Below are positions 32,515 through 44,457 of a DNA stretch of 64,000 bases, piece after piece. The position numbers were made by a program, and so were the translations under genes. Position 1 is the stretch's first letter, and each line of letters begins with the position of its first letter. Source of the DNA: Nageia nagi. Lineage: Eukaryota; Pinophyta. The stretch covers positions 34,348,001 to 34,412,000 of the forward strand of contig JBITNC010000001.1 of the NCBI GenBank assembly GCA_050084985.1. Direction: 5' to 3'. The notes under the pieces are model-generated. The model saw only the letters and a program-made list of their open reading frames with translations, did not search any database and had not been told where the DNA came from.

Positions 32515-33071
32515 TTATATGAATTAACCATTTAAAATTCACTTGGAGACTGCCAAGAGAATGTTGGGGTATGTGAAAGGTAGTATTGATTCTGGTATTC
32601 ATTAAAATTCAATATTTGTGGGTTATACTGATTGTGATAAGGAGGCGGTTTGGATCATCAAAAATCCACCTCCAACAATTATTTTACTCTAGGTTCAGGA
32701 CTAATCACTTGGAGCTCAAACAAGCAAGAATCAATCATTCTTTCTTTAACAAAAGGTAGGTATATCACAGCAACTTTGGCTAGCACACAAGCCTTGTGGC
32801 TCAGAAAGATATTGGAAGAAATTGGTTTGAGAAGCAATTTCATCCTATTATCATCTCTTGTGACAACATGGTGCAATTCAATTGGCAAAGCACTCTATTT
32901 ATCATAGCAAGTCCAAACATTTCGATTAGAAGTATCACTTATTAGAAAGGTGGTTCAGAAAAAGAAATTGAGATGAAGTATTGTAGTACTCATGATAAAC
33001 TTGCTAATGTATTTACAGAAGCTGTGACTAAAGCACAATTCTTATGAGTTCTCTTAGCATAAAGGCGAAAA
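32515..33071 (+). pseudogene. Second Ty1/copia RNase H fragment
   Basis: A different copia element from the one above. It reads HLETAKRMLGYVKGSIDSGI, FVGYTDCDKEAVW, ITWSSNKQESIILSLTKGRY, TLASTQALWLRKILEEIGL and, after frameshifts, SKHFD-like and KYCSTHDKLANVFTEAVTKA stretches. The catalytic E block is lost (TKGRY for TEAEY). Polypurine-like AAAGGCGAAAA at 33061 precedes an LTR start at 33072. Confidence 0.82.
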
Positions 33072-33485
33072 TGTTGGAATGGTAATGCTGATAAGGGCAG
33101 TGTTACCCTCGTCATATATTGCACGTGAGTGAACCTGAATTCTCTCTTTTAAACTAGTTTTTTGGTCTAAAATCATATGACAAAGGCCTCAAGTCAGAAG
33201 AGTTATCAATTATGAGCAGTTTAATAAAACAAAAGTTCCTGAAAGCAACTGTAATTGTCATCCTAGTGACCTATATGTTAGATATTCTCTTTGTGCAGAC
33301 AGTTATGTAGGGAATGTAATTTTAGGGAAGAGCAAGGGTCATTCCCAGCATCTGCAATAGGATAGTATCATGGTAGTTTAGGTGTGTAATAGTTAGTTTC
33401 CTGTGCAAAGCTCGTTTTCCTTAGCAGATGTTAATATAATGCAGCCATTGATGCTCTATGTGTGTTAAAAACTCTTATTTATGCA
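33072..33485 (+). mobile_element. 3' LTR of the second copia fragment
   Basis: Starts TGTTGGAATGGTAATGC right after the polypurine tract. The 3' end is set near a CA at 33484 and is approximate. There is no partner LTR in the window. Confidence 0.55.
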
Positions 33486-34142
33486 TTGAATTCTTTTTTA
33501 TATGCTGTTTTATGAACATGTAAATGAGTAGTATTGTTCTTAGAAGACAAATACCCACAGAATTCAACTTTACTTATGCATTTAATAAAATACATATTGT
33601 TTCATCTGACTCTCTAACAAGTTATGTGACTTTCATGTTCATACAAAAAGATATTTTTATAATCAATTTCGCGTCAACAATTTGAAGATGTACGAATTGA
33701 AGTCATTGACTTGCCACATATTAGGAAGTTTGTTTTTCAGAAATGTCCATGTAGACACCATTGAAAGAAACCTTAATAACAGGCATTTGCTGAACATCTA
33801 CCTGACTGAGGTGATTCATTCAAAAAACACAAATCCCATATGACCCAATTAAAACAGGGCCCTTTCTTCTTGTTTAATATAGTAGCTGCTGCTGACAGTC
33901 ATTAAATACTTTGACTAAGCTTGATTATGGTGAATAATTTCAGTTGCAATCTTCATTCACTTCATTGTCGCAGGAGGAAAATGAGGATTTTGTCTGTAGT
34001 CTAGTTAACTCCAGACACAATGCAACTAAACCTTGAACCGTGAAGATCAATTTATCTTCAACTCTTATTGCTGACATGATTGCAACTCTAAACTGGAGTA
34101 TTAGATTATATATTTATATTATAAATCAAATGATTTTCTTAC
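33486..34142. other. Intron 3 5' flank, nothing recognised
   Basis: AT-rich sequence between the copia LTR and exon 3. No coding or repeat signal. Confidence 0.5.
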
Positions 34143-34312
34143 CTTGATAATTCCACTGAACCTGATAAATTTAATCCTTTTGTCCAGGGAGATGGCTTTG
34201 AATTAGTTACTAAACTGCCAGTTATAGAAACTGCTCTTTGTTGAGAGAAAGGGATGCCTCCAGACGTATTTGAGGAAAATAACTGTCTCCTATTGTCATA
34301 AGCCTTGAGATT
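34143..34312 (-). CDS. SYP3: SYP31/SYP32-like Golgi Qa-SNARE, exon 3 (linker)
   Basis: Encodes residues 166-221 plus two bases of the next codon. It begins NLKAYDNRRQLFSS, the conserved stretch after the Habc domain in SYP31/32 (Arabidopsis has MKAHENRKQLFS). A Ser/Pro-rich flexible linker follows (SKPSPWTKG). The acceptor TTATTTTCAG ends at 34313 and the donor AAG/GTAAGA starts at 34142. The phase is 0 with exon 2 (SE/NLKAY) and 2 with exon 4. Both joins give family-conserved residues, which supports the model strongly. Confidence 0.92.
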
Positions 34313-34320
34313 CTGAAAAT

Positions 34321-35660
34321 AATCTCATGTTAATAAAATTGCAAATGAAACAAAGAAGAGCAAAATAAATATGCAAACATCAAAAACAAATTAAATAAAG
34401 CCAGACACTAGTTGCACTTGAACCATACATCCTGTAAATATACTGTAGTAAAACAAATTTTACTATCAGTCAATGTAACCACCTTATAGACCCAATAGGC
34501 AAATAGAAGGAACTGAAACAAGATGGATTTCCAAAGTTCTTAAACAACGAAGTTTCTGAGTGCTTGCAAAATATGCATAACTATGAAGAAGTTTGGTTCA
34601 AAATTAAGAAAAGTGCTGATTAAATATTTGAAGGCTGCACCTCTTCTCCTTTCATGTCAAACAAGAATGTTTCTTATGAGTTCTACTTTTCTTTTAATTG
34701 AAATACATGAGTTTGTAGATCATTGATATATACAAAAGAAATAAGCGAAAAACAGTCAAGTCACTAGGTTTACCACAACCACTCCCCATAACTAGTCAAA
34801 GATCGGAGGAGTTTCATTCAATTTATCACTGGTCTTCCTAAGTCAAAAGTGAAGTATGGCATTTAGAAGTCAACAATAGATTTAACAAAATATGCACAAT
34901 TATGAAAAACAGAAAACCCAGAATAAGTAAGAATTTTGACCATATTCATAACGAATGTGCTTCATAAGCTTTTTACAAGTAGTAGTTAGTCAAATAATAC
35001 ATGCATTTGCTAAAACAACCATAAAAGGTCAAGAATATAAATCTTCCAAGAAATTCAAGTTAGGAAATTGATAATATATTAATGAACTATGAACTATTGG
35101 GATACTCATATTATTATCTACGAGGTATAAACTTTGCTAACTACAACATAAATCACGTATCCTGATCTAATTACTGAAGAGATCGATCCAAAGTATTCTC
35201 TTTTGATGAGGTGGAAATAGCTATTTTTGATTTGTAAGATATTATGGTTGAGTAAAATTGACTCAAAAGTGATGAGTCAAAAGTAATTTCATTTACTCAA
35301 AGGTTGTGAGAGTAGTTTGATTCAATTCATGTATTTAGGGTAGTTAAATATTTTTGTACAAGTTGTAGCAAAAGAGATTGGGACTAAGTTTTAGCCCAAG
35401 TTTGTAAGAAACCCACAGTTGTTCTCTCATGGTGTTATGTTGTAACAGCTATATTTGAAGCATATGAAAGGGAATTTTTATATCAAGTTTAAAACCCTTG
35501 AATAGATCCTAAGAAACTCTTTAAGTGGTTTTTATGTTGTGTTCCACAAGGCCACATACCTGCCCCGAAACCCTCATATCCCCGTTTCAGTTGTTGGGGG
35601 GATGAGGGGACGGCTAAAAAACATCTCGACGTTGTCCCACACCAATGGAAACCCGGTCAA
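34321..35660. other. Intron 2 sequence, nothing recognised
   Basis: AT-rich. A TGACTCAAAAG/TGAGTCAAAAG repeat occurs near 35260. No coding homology. Confidence 0.45.
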
Positions 35661-35667
35661 AATGTTT

Positions 35668-36975
35668 CCCCACTTGGTGGTATGCCTAGTCATCCCCATA
35701 ATGGTTGGGGTACGTCTAGGCATCCCAGAGATGCCCAAGCATCCCCAAAACATTGGGGGGATGCCCGGATGTCCCCAACCATCTCGGCCATGCCTAGGCA
35801 TCCCCTACATGACTGGGAGGCCATTTTTTTGTAACTATTATATGATTTTGACAAATACTACCTTAAGGTTTCGTGTGTTATGCAAATCTTGAATCTTTTA
35901 AATTTTTAGTTGAAATAATGCTTTTGAAAGGAATTGGTTTTGATGCATTGTACAGGCTAGAAACACTAACAACAACTACAAACTTGTGAACATGTACAAA
36001 CTAGAAAATTAAAAATTTCAATGCATACAACAAGCCTATCAATTGGCAATTGCCATTTGCCACAATCTATAACATAAACAAACAAGTTGTTAAGTATAGG
36101 ACATTGTTTACAAGTTTACAATAAACTTACAAACAAGCATACTGTTACAAGTTTACAATTGTTACAAACTTACAAACAAGCATACTGTTACAAGTTTACA
36201 ATTGTTACAACTTACAAAAAAGCATACTTTTACAAGTTTACAATTGTTACAACTTACAAACAAGCATATTGTTACAAACTTACAAACAAACATATTGTTA
36301 CACTTACAACTGCAAGCATATTGTTACAAGTTTTCCCAGTTGGGGGTAGGCCCAGTCGTTCCTATAATGGTTGGGGTACGTTTGGGCATCCCAAAGACAC
36401 CCAGGCATCTCAAAGACTCTGGGGTGTCCCCAAAACATCAAGGGAACACCCGGATGTCCCCAACCATCTCAGGGATGCCTAGGTATTCCCCACATGGCTG
36501 GGAGGCCTTTTTTTTGTAACTATTATATGATTTTGACAAATGCTACCTTAAGGTTTGGTGTGTTATGCAAATCTTGAATCTTTTAAATTTTTAGTAGAAA
36601 TAATGCTTTTGAAAGGACTTGGTTTTGATACGTTGTACAAGCTAGAAACTTTGACAACAACTACAAAATTGTGAACATGTTGTACAAGCTAGAAAATTAA
36701 AAATTTCAATGCATGCAACAGGCCTATCAATTGGTAGTTGTCATTTGCCACAATCTATAACATAAACAAACAAGTTGTCAAGTATAGGACATTGTTTACA
36801 AGTTTACAATTGTTACAAACAAGCATACTGTTACAAGTTTACAATTGCTACAACTTACAAACAAACATATTGTTACAAACTTACAAGCAAACATATTGTT
36901 ACAAACTTACAAACAAACAAACATATTGTTACACTTACAACTGCAAGCATAATTGTTACAAGTTTATAAAATATA
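35668..36975. repeat. Tandem duplication, about 670-bp unit
   Basis: Unit 1 (35668-36334) and unit 2 (36335 to about 36975) share order and sequence: a GC-rich part with GGTTGGGGTACGT, GGATGTCCCCAACCATCTC and CTGGGAGGCC, then TTTTTTTGTAACTATTATATGA and a long AT-rich part, ending in a minisatellite. Identity looks high (about 85-90% by eye) over the 300 bp after GGGAGGCC. Confidence 0.85.
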
Positions 36976-37030
36976 AATAAGCATATTGTTACAAGTTTAC
37001 ATTGTTTAAAACTTACACTTGTTACAAGTT
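36090..37030. repeat. Minisatellite of ACTTACAAACAAGCATATTG units
   Basis: Repeated words TTGTTACAAACTTACAAACA, AGCATACTGTTACAAGTTTA and CAATTGTTACAA in variable order, with units of about 20-40 bp. Two blocks (36100-36334 and 36800-37030) end the two duplication units. Confidence 0.8.
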
Positions 37031-37780
37031 TACAAATACTCTCATTTATTATATATGTCTATGATAATGAAATATGATTTGAATTTCTAGATTTCACATG
37101 TTTGATAATTTGATTATATTTGCATTTTGATTTTATTAAGTAATTAAAAATATTGATAAGAGTAAAAAATGAGGGTTTTGACAAGATCCCACAACCTGAC
37201 CAAAAACAATTTGAATATATACTGGTGTACAAACTATAGCTAAACAGTTACAGAGTGTTAAGAAATTACTATTTTGAAGCTAAATTACATTTCTACAGCT
37301 ACCCAATATCACCAACTGGTAGCAAAAACAGAAACCTAATCCAACTACTAACAAATTCTAACATGATGATTCTGTCATATCTATATATCAAACAAATATC
37401 ATTTCTTTAAGACTCATGCAGGTTTGTTGTAGCTCAGTTGAAGCCGAGTTGTATCTTCAAAAAAAAAACTTGGTGGTTCGTTTTCATTTCCTCGATCCAT
37501 CCTTTTACAACATAGATACATTTGAGCTTTGTTGCATCCCTATTTTGTTAATCCTTCATTCCTAGGTAATGATCCAAAATTCAATCGTCACCTAGCAACA
37601 AAATAAGAACTTCAAATCGAAGTTCTCTCCTTTACGATTTCGTCGGTTCGAACGGCGAATAAAACCGGCTTCCAATTTGCCTTCAACAAAGGTTTGAAGT
37701 TTGGATAAATGTTTGTATTTATTATTTACAAAATTAAAAAAAAAAAATACTACAATGTTAAATTAAACATTGAAAATAAT
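37031..37780. other. Intron 2 sequence, nothing recognised
   Basis: AT-rich. ACTTCAAATCGAAGT near 37611 is a short inverted repeat. No coding homology. Confidence 0.4.
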
Positions 37781-38700
37781 GTAAAACCCCAAATTAAAAA
37801 AAAGGGCAGCATTGTAATCAAATGGAGGATAACGACCGCACCACCGCCTACATAAAGGAGAAATCTTTGTGTGAATGGACGCCACATAGAGAGGAAAATC
37901 ATGCGTTGGGTTGGAAACCCGCCAAGCACCTACAGATGTCAACGTGGAGGGGAGTCAACCTACCTAGCAGCTACGATGCAAAGTGGAGGAGGAGGCGGAC
38001 TTGGAGGCTAGGCTATGGGCGCGCACAAGAAAGAACAAGCCGACGGTGGGAGATGAGGTGGCAATTTGGAGACCACGCAAGGTAAGGAAGAACCCGCCAG
38101 GTGACGCCGAATGTAGAAGGAGCTGCCCACGTCATGTAGGACCCCACCAACACTAAAGTGGGTTTGTGGAGCTGCGTAACATGTGGACTAGTTGACGTCA
38201 GCAAAAGGGACCCACCTAGCACTTAGACTGCGCAATGCAAAGGAAGCCTTCGGTAAAAGCTTATTGCCAATCATTTGGAGTAATTATTAGGGGGTTTATT
38301 GTTATTTTTGGTGGAAGGCCAAGTAGATATGAGTTTGGTTGATGGCCACAACCAAATTTAAATTTACGTGAAGTAATGCCAAATTAATTTGTTGTAGCCA
38401 AATTTTGTTTCCTAGCTTCCTCAATTTATAAAAGGAAGACTAGTGAATAGGTATTTTTTTTTAAAGTCTAGATTTCAGCTAGTTCACGCAAGTAAAAAGG
38501 AGAATAAATTTCTAAGTGTTGTAACAAGGTGACAGACCATAGTGGATTGATACACTCCACAGAAATAAGAGAGCTTGATTATTGGGTAATCTTTCTTGTG
38601 GATTTAATTTACTAGTTTATTTAATGTTATGCACTTGGTTATTTAATCATTTTATTTCTTTGTGAGACAACAAGCAAAATTCTAATGAATCCGTTTTAGA
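37780..38700 (+). mobile_element. Possible LTR (GC-rich U3 with TATA)
   Basis: A GC-rich block (37815-38260, many CCACC, GACGTC and CACGT words) is followed by AT-rich sequence with TTTATAAAAGGAAG near 38426 and then GTTGTAACAAGGTGACAG. This composition profile matches 55100-55960. Termini could not be set, so the call rests on layout only. Confidence 0.3.
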
Positions 38701-40300
38701 CAAAAATAATATTACGGATGAAACAACCCGAACAAGAATCCTTTACTTAGCCCTAAAGTACTTTGTGTACTTTCCATCGTCTTCTTTTCATTCGACTACC
38801 CCTCTTCTCAAAGTTTTTTGTAACGATTATGGGATTCTTCGAACAAATTTAGATGTAGTTTCTTTACTATTGTTTCTTGATTTTGGCCCTTTCAGCATGT
38901 TCCTAGCAGCTTTCATCTATACTTCCTTAATCTTTCGATCATTCTCTCTTGTCCATCTCTCATCTTCTTATTCCCATTGTTTTCTTTTCTTTTCCTCTAA
39001 AATTAATTTTTCTTTTAGAGTTTCATTTTTTGTTGTTCTTCAAATTCATGCCTTGTTCCTTCTTCATTTTGATCATTCTTTTGTCTTTTCCTTTTTTGAT
39101 GTTGAACTCTTTCCAATGAGATATCAACTTGAACTATCTGTTTTCCAGATGTTTCAACCTCCATATTATCATCCTCCTTAATTTCCTCTATTCTTATATC
39201 CCCCAATCTCTTGGATGGATTAGTTTCAACTAGAACCAAAGCCTAAACTTAGTTGGAGCATTCAACCCTTGTTGGAAATGTAACATGGGGGCTTGTCTAT
39301 TTCTGTTTTCTAGCAATGATTTGGCATTGGTTTGGCTGGTTTCAAACTGTTTGTGATTGGTGCTTATCAGGGAAACACAGGGACACATCCCCCCACTTGA
39401 GGGAAGTGTTTCCTCATCCCCCAAAACGTGGGTACGCCAAAGGGGACATTTCCCCGCCATACCACTTTTGGGGGAAACGATAATTTCTAGGCCTCGGGGA
39501 CCCGTCCCCAATAAAAGGGACAAAATGGGGACAGTTGGGGGCATTTTGATCATCCCTAGGATAGTCAACCATCCACTTTTGATTTACAAAATCAAAATTA
39601 CAATTGATGGATGCTCTTCAGTTGGATGATGTTGAGGAGGATAGCTTCTCAAATAGATCAACAGAGGATGAGCCATTGGACTTAGAATCATTAGGCTTAC
39701 AGCAATAGTTTTGATTATGCTAATAGCCTATTGCTCATCCATATTTGAATATTATTATTTTAGTAACTTAGTTTCACTTACAAATTTCAAGTTTTAGTAT
39801 TTTGAGTTCTTAATTTTGTATTTTTAATTTTAATTTTTAGTTTTACTATTTGATATTTAATTTCATATTTGATTTCAAGTTGAATGTTTCATGAATGAAT
39901 TCAATGATTCATTGAATCAATGAATTGATAATATAAATGTAGAATTAGAAATTATCTTTATTTCAAAAAAATCTAAAAAATTTGGGACTTTTTACTAGTT
40001 ACATACTTGCCGTTTCCGAGCCATCCCCTAAAATCAGATCCATGTACCCTACTATCCCCAAGTACGCATACCCTTGTACCCCCATACCCAACCCATGTGT
40101 AACCTTGGTGCCTATCAATCGGTCTCCACATCTGCCTAGCACTTGCTCTTCTACTTTCCTATCTGGCCATTCACTTGCGTAGTGTTCAAATTTGCCATAG
40201 ATATTTCATCTTATCGAGAGTTGCTCATAGATGATCTTTTGTTCCCAATTGTCTCTATCTTATTTTTTGATTAATAGGGTCAATTTTGTATTAATCAAAA
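38701..40300. other. Low-complexity intron sequence with a GGGGAC/CCCC-rich patch
   Basis: Pyrimidine-rich stretch 38765-39180. A G/C-rich patch at 39365-39560 carries repeats of CATCCCCC, GGGGACA and CCCCAAT. Similar C-run words occur at 40020-40100 and 42790-42890. No coding homology. Confidence 0.5.
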
Positions 40301-40599
40301 AAATTGAAGATTTAAAGGATCTTCGAGAACCTATACAATCAAAAGAAAGGTCTTTCCTTTTTAGTACGAGTCTTCATTATCATTCAAAATAGGAGAATGA
40401 AGCTTTCCCCATATTTGATGATCCTAACTATCCTTTGTAATCAAACAGGGGAGAATGAAGCATTCTCTCTTCACCTAGAAACAAATTACAATATTATGCA
40501 AAACATAGTTGCAAAACAATAATATCAATCTTCACCTCAAAAAAACATTGTTACATTTTGGTGCATAGTTCCTGGGTTTTGTCCTTCCTTACCTAAATC

Positions 40600-42450
40600 A
40601 TCTCCTAGCTACATGTATGTCATGATGTAGTTTCTTGGGAACTTGAAGTTGTACTTCATATAGTCATCTTTGAAAAATTTAACATACAAGTACTTGTTGA
40701 GTGAAGAAATAAAATCCTTGTTGTCTACCTGTTGCTCGAACACCCAGCTTGGTTGGCCTTTCCTCAGCATTGCTTTTGCCAGCATTCTATTATGAAGCTT
40801 ATCATTCTTTAGCATCATTAGTGGAATTGCTTTGGGTCGTTTGCATCCTTGAACTTGGAACTCCATCACACTCATCTCCTTCATTCCAACTTATTTGTTT
40901 TTGACAGTAGTCTTTTTCTTTGCTTCTTTCTCCTCTAGTTTCTATTTCTTCTTTTGTTCTTTTTGTTGCATTCTAGTCTTGCTCCTTGTACTTCGTTTTT
41001 CTACTTTGAATCCTTCCTAGGGTTCTTGCTTCTCAAGGTCAATACATATTGTTGATGAAGCCTTAGCATTGTTCTTATCTTCCCCCTTCTCTTTTCATCT
41101 CTTACCGTTTTCCTCTTTTCTTTTGTTGATATCTCCCCTTCTTGTTGTTTAATGTTCGCTTTATTCTGCTTCTCCCCATATTAGCTCTTTCTCACCCAAT
41201 TCCTTCTCCAGCTTTTTGGGTTCTTCCTTGTTTTTTCCTTCATTTTTGTTTTTAGCCTTCCCTTTTTGTATTTTCAATGATTTTTTCACTTCACCTTTCC
41301 CTTTTTCCCCTTCTTTCTTATTTGTTAAGAGTTGTGCTAGTGGGGTGTCTTCTTCTGCCTCTTGAATCTAAATTAAGCTATTTCTCCTAGGCTATTTGGC
41401 TAAGGCTATATCATATACCAATTTAACAATAGATTGGTGTAAGGGTATGTTTGATTCCTCCCTTTTGAATTTATTTATTGAAATTTCCATCCAGTGCACA
41501 ATTAAGAATGAGAAATTCACTTTTTTTGTATCAAGGTGTCTAAAATGGTTAAGAAGACCAAAGTGATATGCTAGTACTACTTTGCACCTTCCTTCTAGTT
41601 TCACATACCTCATGATTGCTTGGGCTACCCCATCCTAGGGCCTTGGCAAGCTTGCTCTCTAGTATCCAGTCCCATACTTTGCATAGACCTCCCCTTGCTA
41701 CTTGAACTTGGCAATATCCTCCAACTTGTTGAGTTTCCCTTCCCTTTTGATCTCATTGCCTATATTTTCCATGTGAAGTGCCTCCATCTTCTTCATTCAA
41801 ATAAATCTTATTCCTGAATTTCTTAGAAATATCTATGTTTACATGGATGCGAGCTTTTCTCATCTAGCTTTATAAATGGGTTGCTTTTGCAATAGATTCT
41901 AACGAACCAATCATGTTGGCAATTTTAGATATGATATTCATGTTCCATAATCAGAAGGAAGGTTGGGGAGAGTTACCCATACCAAAACTAAATTTACATT
42001 TTCAGTTTTTGGACAAATGCTTCGATGCCATCTTTTTAGAACCAAACCCTTTCGTCCCAAAAACCATGGACCTAGCTCAAGCACATTGTTCATGTCCTCT
42101 TCTTTTTCGAATTTAAAAAGTAAGAATTCTCATGGAAAAGCTATCAAAGTGACCTTCCCTAAAGTCATCTATCCTTCCACTATCCACCTATGAATTAGAT
42201 CCATGTTGGATCGAATTCCAACAAATCGACTAATAAGTGTATTCATCCTTCGACTTGCTTCATTATCTAGAATTTCCTTAGGGATAGGTAATCTTGCTTC
42301 ATTGTTAACCATTATGCCTTCAATTCTCACATTAATAATTTCGTTGATCTTAGCTCTTGTAACAACAATGGCCTAGGTTTTCGAAGGTTTGGGTACAAGT
42401 CTTCGGTGAGCTTTGTTCATCGCATTACTCTGATGATTTGGTTGCATCTT
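40600..42450 (-). pseudogene. LINE (L1-type) ORF1 remnant with DUF4283 domain
   Basis: The minus strand starts MQPNHQSNAMNKAHRRLVPK near 42448. It continues, with stops and frameshifts, through RFVGIRSNMDLIHRWIVEG, LIAFP-EFLLFKFEKEEDM, NNVLELGPWFLGRKGLVLKR, WHRS and VWVTLPNLPS. This is the DUF4283 domain found in ORF1 of plant L1-like LINEs and related elements. Further down are short open pieces (41613-41392 and 40884-40609) separated by a Lys/Glu-rich stretch. The ORF1 protein binds element RNA. No endonuclease or LINE RT was found, so this is a fragment. Confidence 0.7.
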
Positions 42451-43181
42451 GAGAGCAAGAGCGGATGAGTTGCAACAAAAACCCTAGCACGCGAGATGAA
42501 GCCGAATTGTAGTTGAAACCTGAAAACACCCTTTCGAAACCCTAGCACATGAAATGTAGCAAAATTGGAATCTCTCGTGAGATGTCTAAAACGGAGTCAT
42601 TCGTGCTAGCATGTAAAACTTGTGACTGCTAAAACCACTAGGCTATTCATATATTTGATACTATTTAATTCAAAACATATAGCAACAATTTCAAAGTTTG
42701 ATACCCATCCATGATCTAATTAATTAAAATTTCATAAAAATATTTAAAACTAAAAAGTTTCAATATTTTTTATATATATTTATAATTTTATTATATTTAA
42801 ATATTGTCGTACCCACATCATACTCAAGCCATACTAGTCCTAGGGACATGTCCCATCATACCTCATCATCCCATCCCCAAAACTTCATGGAACATAGTTT
42901 TTATGTTTGTTCATGGTAATGGGTATTTAATTTCAGTCATTTTAGAATGTTTATATGGCTGATTTTTTATTGTTAAAGAGCAAGGTTCTCTCCATTAATA
43001 AATGTAAGAATATCCTCTATGTCAAATCTTCCAACAATTATTGTGCAGCAACGTTTATGCAAATAAAAGCAAAGCTAATGAAATCTTAAGTTGAACTATT
43101 GTCACATTTGATGTTTTTCATGTATTAATTAACTTACTGAATATCAAATTTCTACGAATCTCTAGGGCAAAAGATTGATAC
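42451..43181. other. Intron 2 5' flank, nothing recognised
   Basis: AT-rich with no coding homology. Includes the C-run patch at 42790-42890. Confidence 0.45.
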
Positions 43182-43432
43182 CTCAGACCTTGTAATCAAA
43201 ACATCTTTCAGCTCCTTTGTAATACTCTTGAGTCGGCTGTTCAAATCATCCACAATTGTTGTAAAATGAATAGCACTGTCCTTGGAACAATTACTGCCAC
43301 CTATTTCTGCATTCTGAAGAGCTTGTATGTCAGAAATTCCAGCATTTAATGTGGTTATGTCCCGCTTAATAACAGCAGTAAGTTCTTCTATTTCAATGGT
43401 GTGATCATCAAACATAGATGTCTTCTTTGACA
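43182..43432 (-). CDS. SYP3: SYP31/SYP32-like Golgi Qa-SNARE, exon 2 (Habc domain)
   Basis: Encodes two bases of a split Met codon and residues 83-165. It reads SKKTSMFDDHTIEIEELTAV, IKRDITTLNAGISDIQALQN, then HFTTIVDDLNSRLKSITKEL and KDVLITRSE, closely following the Arabidopsis SYP31 region from FNDRTVEIQELT to LTTRSE. These helices form the autoinhibitory Habc bundle. The acceptor TCCACTTGCAG is at 43433 and the donor GAG/GTATCA at 43182. The join with exon 1 gives LAK-M-SKKTS, matching LAKLAKQST in the family. Confidence 0.94.
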
Positions 43433-43489
43433 CTGCAAGTGGAAACCAAATCAAGTATTATCAGAAGGAATGCAGGTGTTGATATGCAC

Positions 43490-43815
43490 TACAACAAATC
43501 ATGCAAAAGAATGCCAAACTTACCTAAAAGATGCATTCCATGAAGTTATCAGGGATGGATATAATGGTGTACCACTGAATGAATTTCCAAGAGGACAGGA
43601 ATTTGATCAGATTGTGGGAAATGACAAAGGAACACAAGGGAGAAGGCAACAATTCAAGTTGAAATTCATGGAAAACAATGGCGAACTTAGCTTAAAACCG
43701 CATTCCATGAGGTTCTCAGGGATGGATATAATGTCGTACCAGAGGAGAAGCTTCCAAGTGGACAGGATTTGATCATATTTTTGGGGACGACAAAGGAACA
43801 CAAGGGGGATGGCAT
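43490..43815. repeat. Tandem duplication, 167-bp period, next to exon 2
   Basis: GCATTCCATGAAGTTATCAG starts at 43533 and its copy GCATTCCATGAGGTTCTCAG at 43700. Both continue through GGGATGGATATAATG, GACAGGA, TTTGATCA and GACAAAGGAACACAAGGG. On the plus strand each unit reads AFHEV(I/L)RDGYN-V-P, which is protein-like, but I cannot assign a family. Confidence 0.8.
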
Positions 43816-44180
43816 ATCAAAATGCATTTATAATAATGAAAAAAATTTAAAATGCTGGAAAAAACTAAAACTTATAAGCAGAAGAATGCAAAGAGCTGTG
43901 AACAAATCAAACTGTGAAATAACTTCAAAATAGTCAACTACCAATATCCCAAACTTAATACGGTTAAAAAAACTGTACAGGACCCAACTCCATTCTTCTG
44001 ACTAAACCTACTGCAGCAGAGTCTTAGAGAAAATTGCTAAATACAAACATCCATTGAATCAAACATACTCATTGATTTAAAAAACAAAGAATACATGGAT
44101 GTTTCATAATCATATACATACACTTGGCCATGAAGGCCAAAACCCTGACTGCAAGGCACTACTTTGGTCATTATTGTTGG
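43816..44180. other. Intron 1 sequence, nothing recognised
   Basis: AT-rich, no coding homology. Confidence 0.45.
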
Positions 44181-44183
44181 ATT

Positions 44184-44457
44184 GTCAGTCTTATCCCTTA
44201 CTACAGGAATCTTATTGTCAAACTATCAGTCGATCTTTCCAACAAAATTAATAATTAGTCAATCATACTTAATTGTAACCAACAGCTAATCACCTAAACA
44301 GAAATATTCTAATTTGCACTATTGTTATGGGCACTGTTTTAAGGTGGCTGACCCGGCAGAACAGTTAATTGGCTGCTGCAAGCCCCAAACTTGGCCAGTT
44401 TCTGAATTTTCTCACACAGATCAGCTTCTTAGAGGTTAAGCATCAAATTTTTAACAA
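44184..44457 (-). mobile_element. Candidate 3' LTR of minus-strand copia remnant
   Basis: On the minus strand a polypurine tract (AGCATCAAGGGGAAGA) is followed one base later by TGTTAAAAATTTGATGC. A CA end near 44184 (GACAATCCAACA) gives a segment of about 274 bp. There is no partner LTR, so the boundary is tentative. Confidence 0.45.

Larger units (their letters stand above)
10616..34142 (-). other. SYP3 intron 3 (23,527 bp)
   Basis: Minus-strand intron with donor GTAAGA (at 34142) and acceptor TAG (ending 10616). It lies between codon positions 2 and 3 of an Arg codon. It contains most of the nested retrotransposons described below, and is far longer than a usual angiosperm intron. Confidence 0.88.
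34313..43181 (-). other. SYP3 intron 2 (8,869 bp)
   Basis: Donor GAG/GTATCA (43181) and acceptor CAG (34313) on the minus strand, phase 0. Holds a tandem duplication, LTR-like pieces and a LINE ORF1 remnant. Confidence 0.88.

Noticed and set aside
35539-36577. Pro/Gly-rich open frames (GCPQPSRPCLGIP type) as proteins
   Set aside because: They are translations of the GC-rich heads of the tandem duplication and open in several frames on both strands.
36090-36980. Repeat protein from frames such as NKHIVTNLQTNK
   Set aside because: All frames of the TTACAAACA minisatellite give such patterns; no start context or homology.
38765-39181. 138-codon plus-strand Phe/Ser/Leu-rich frame as a membrane protein
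   Set aside because: It is a pyrimidine-rich low-complexity stretch; composition alone explains the hydrophobic residues.
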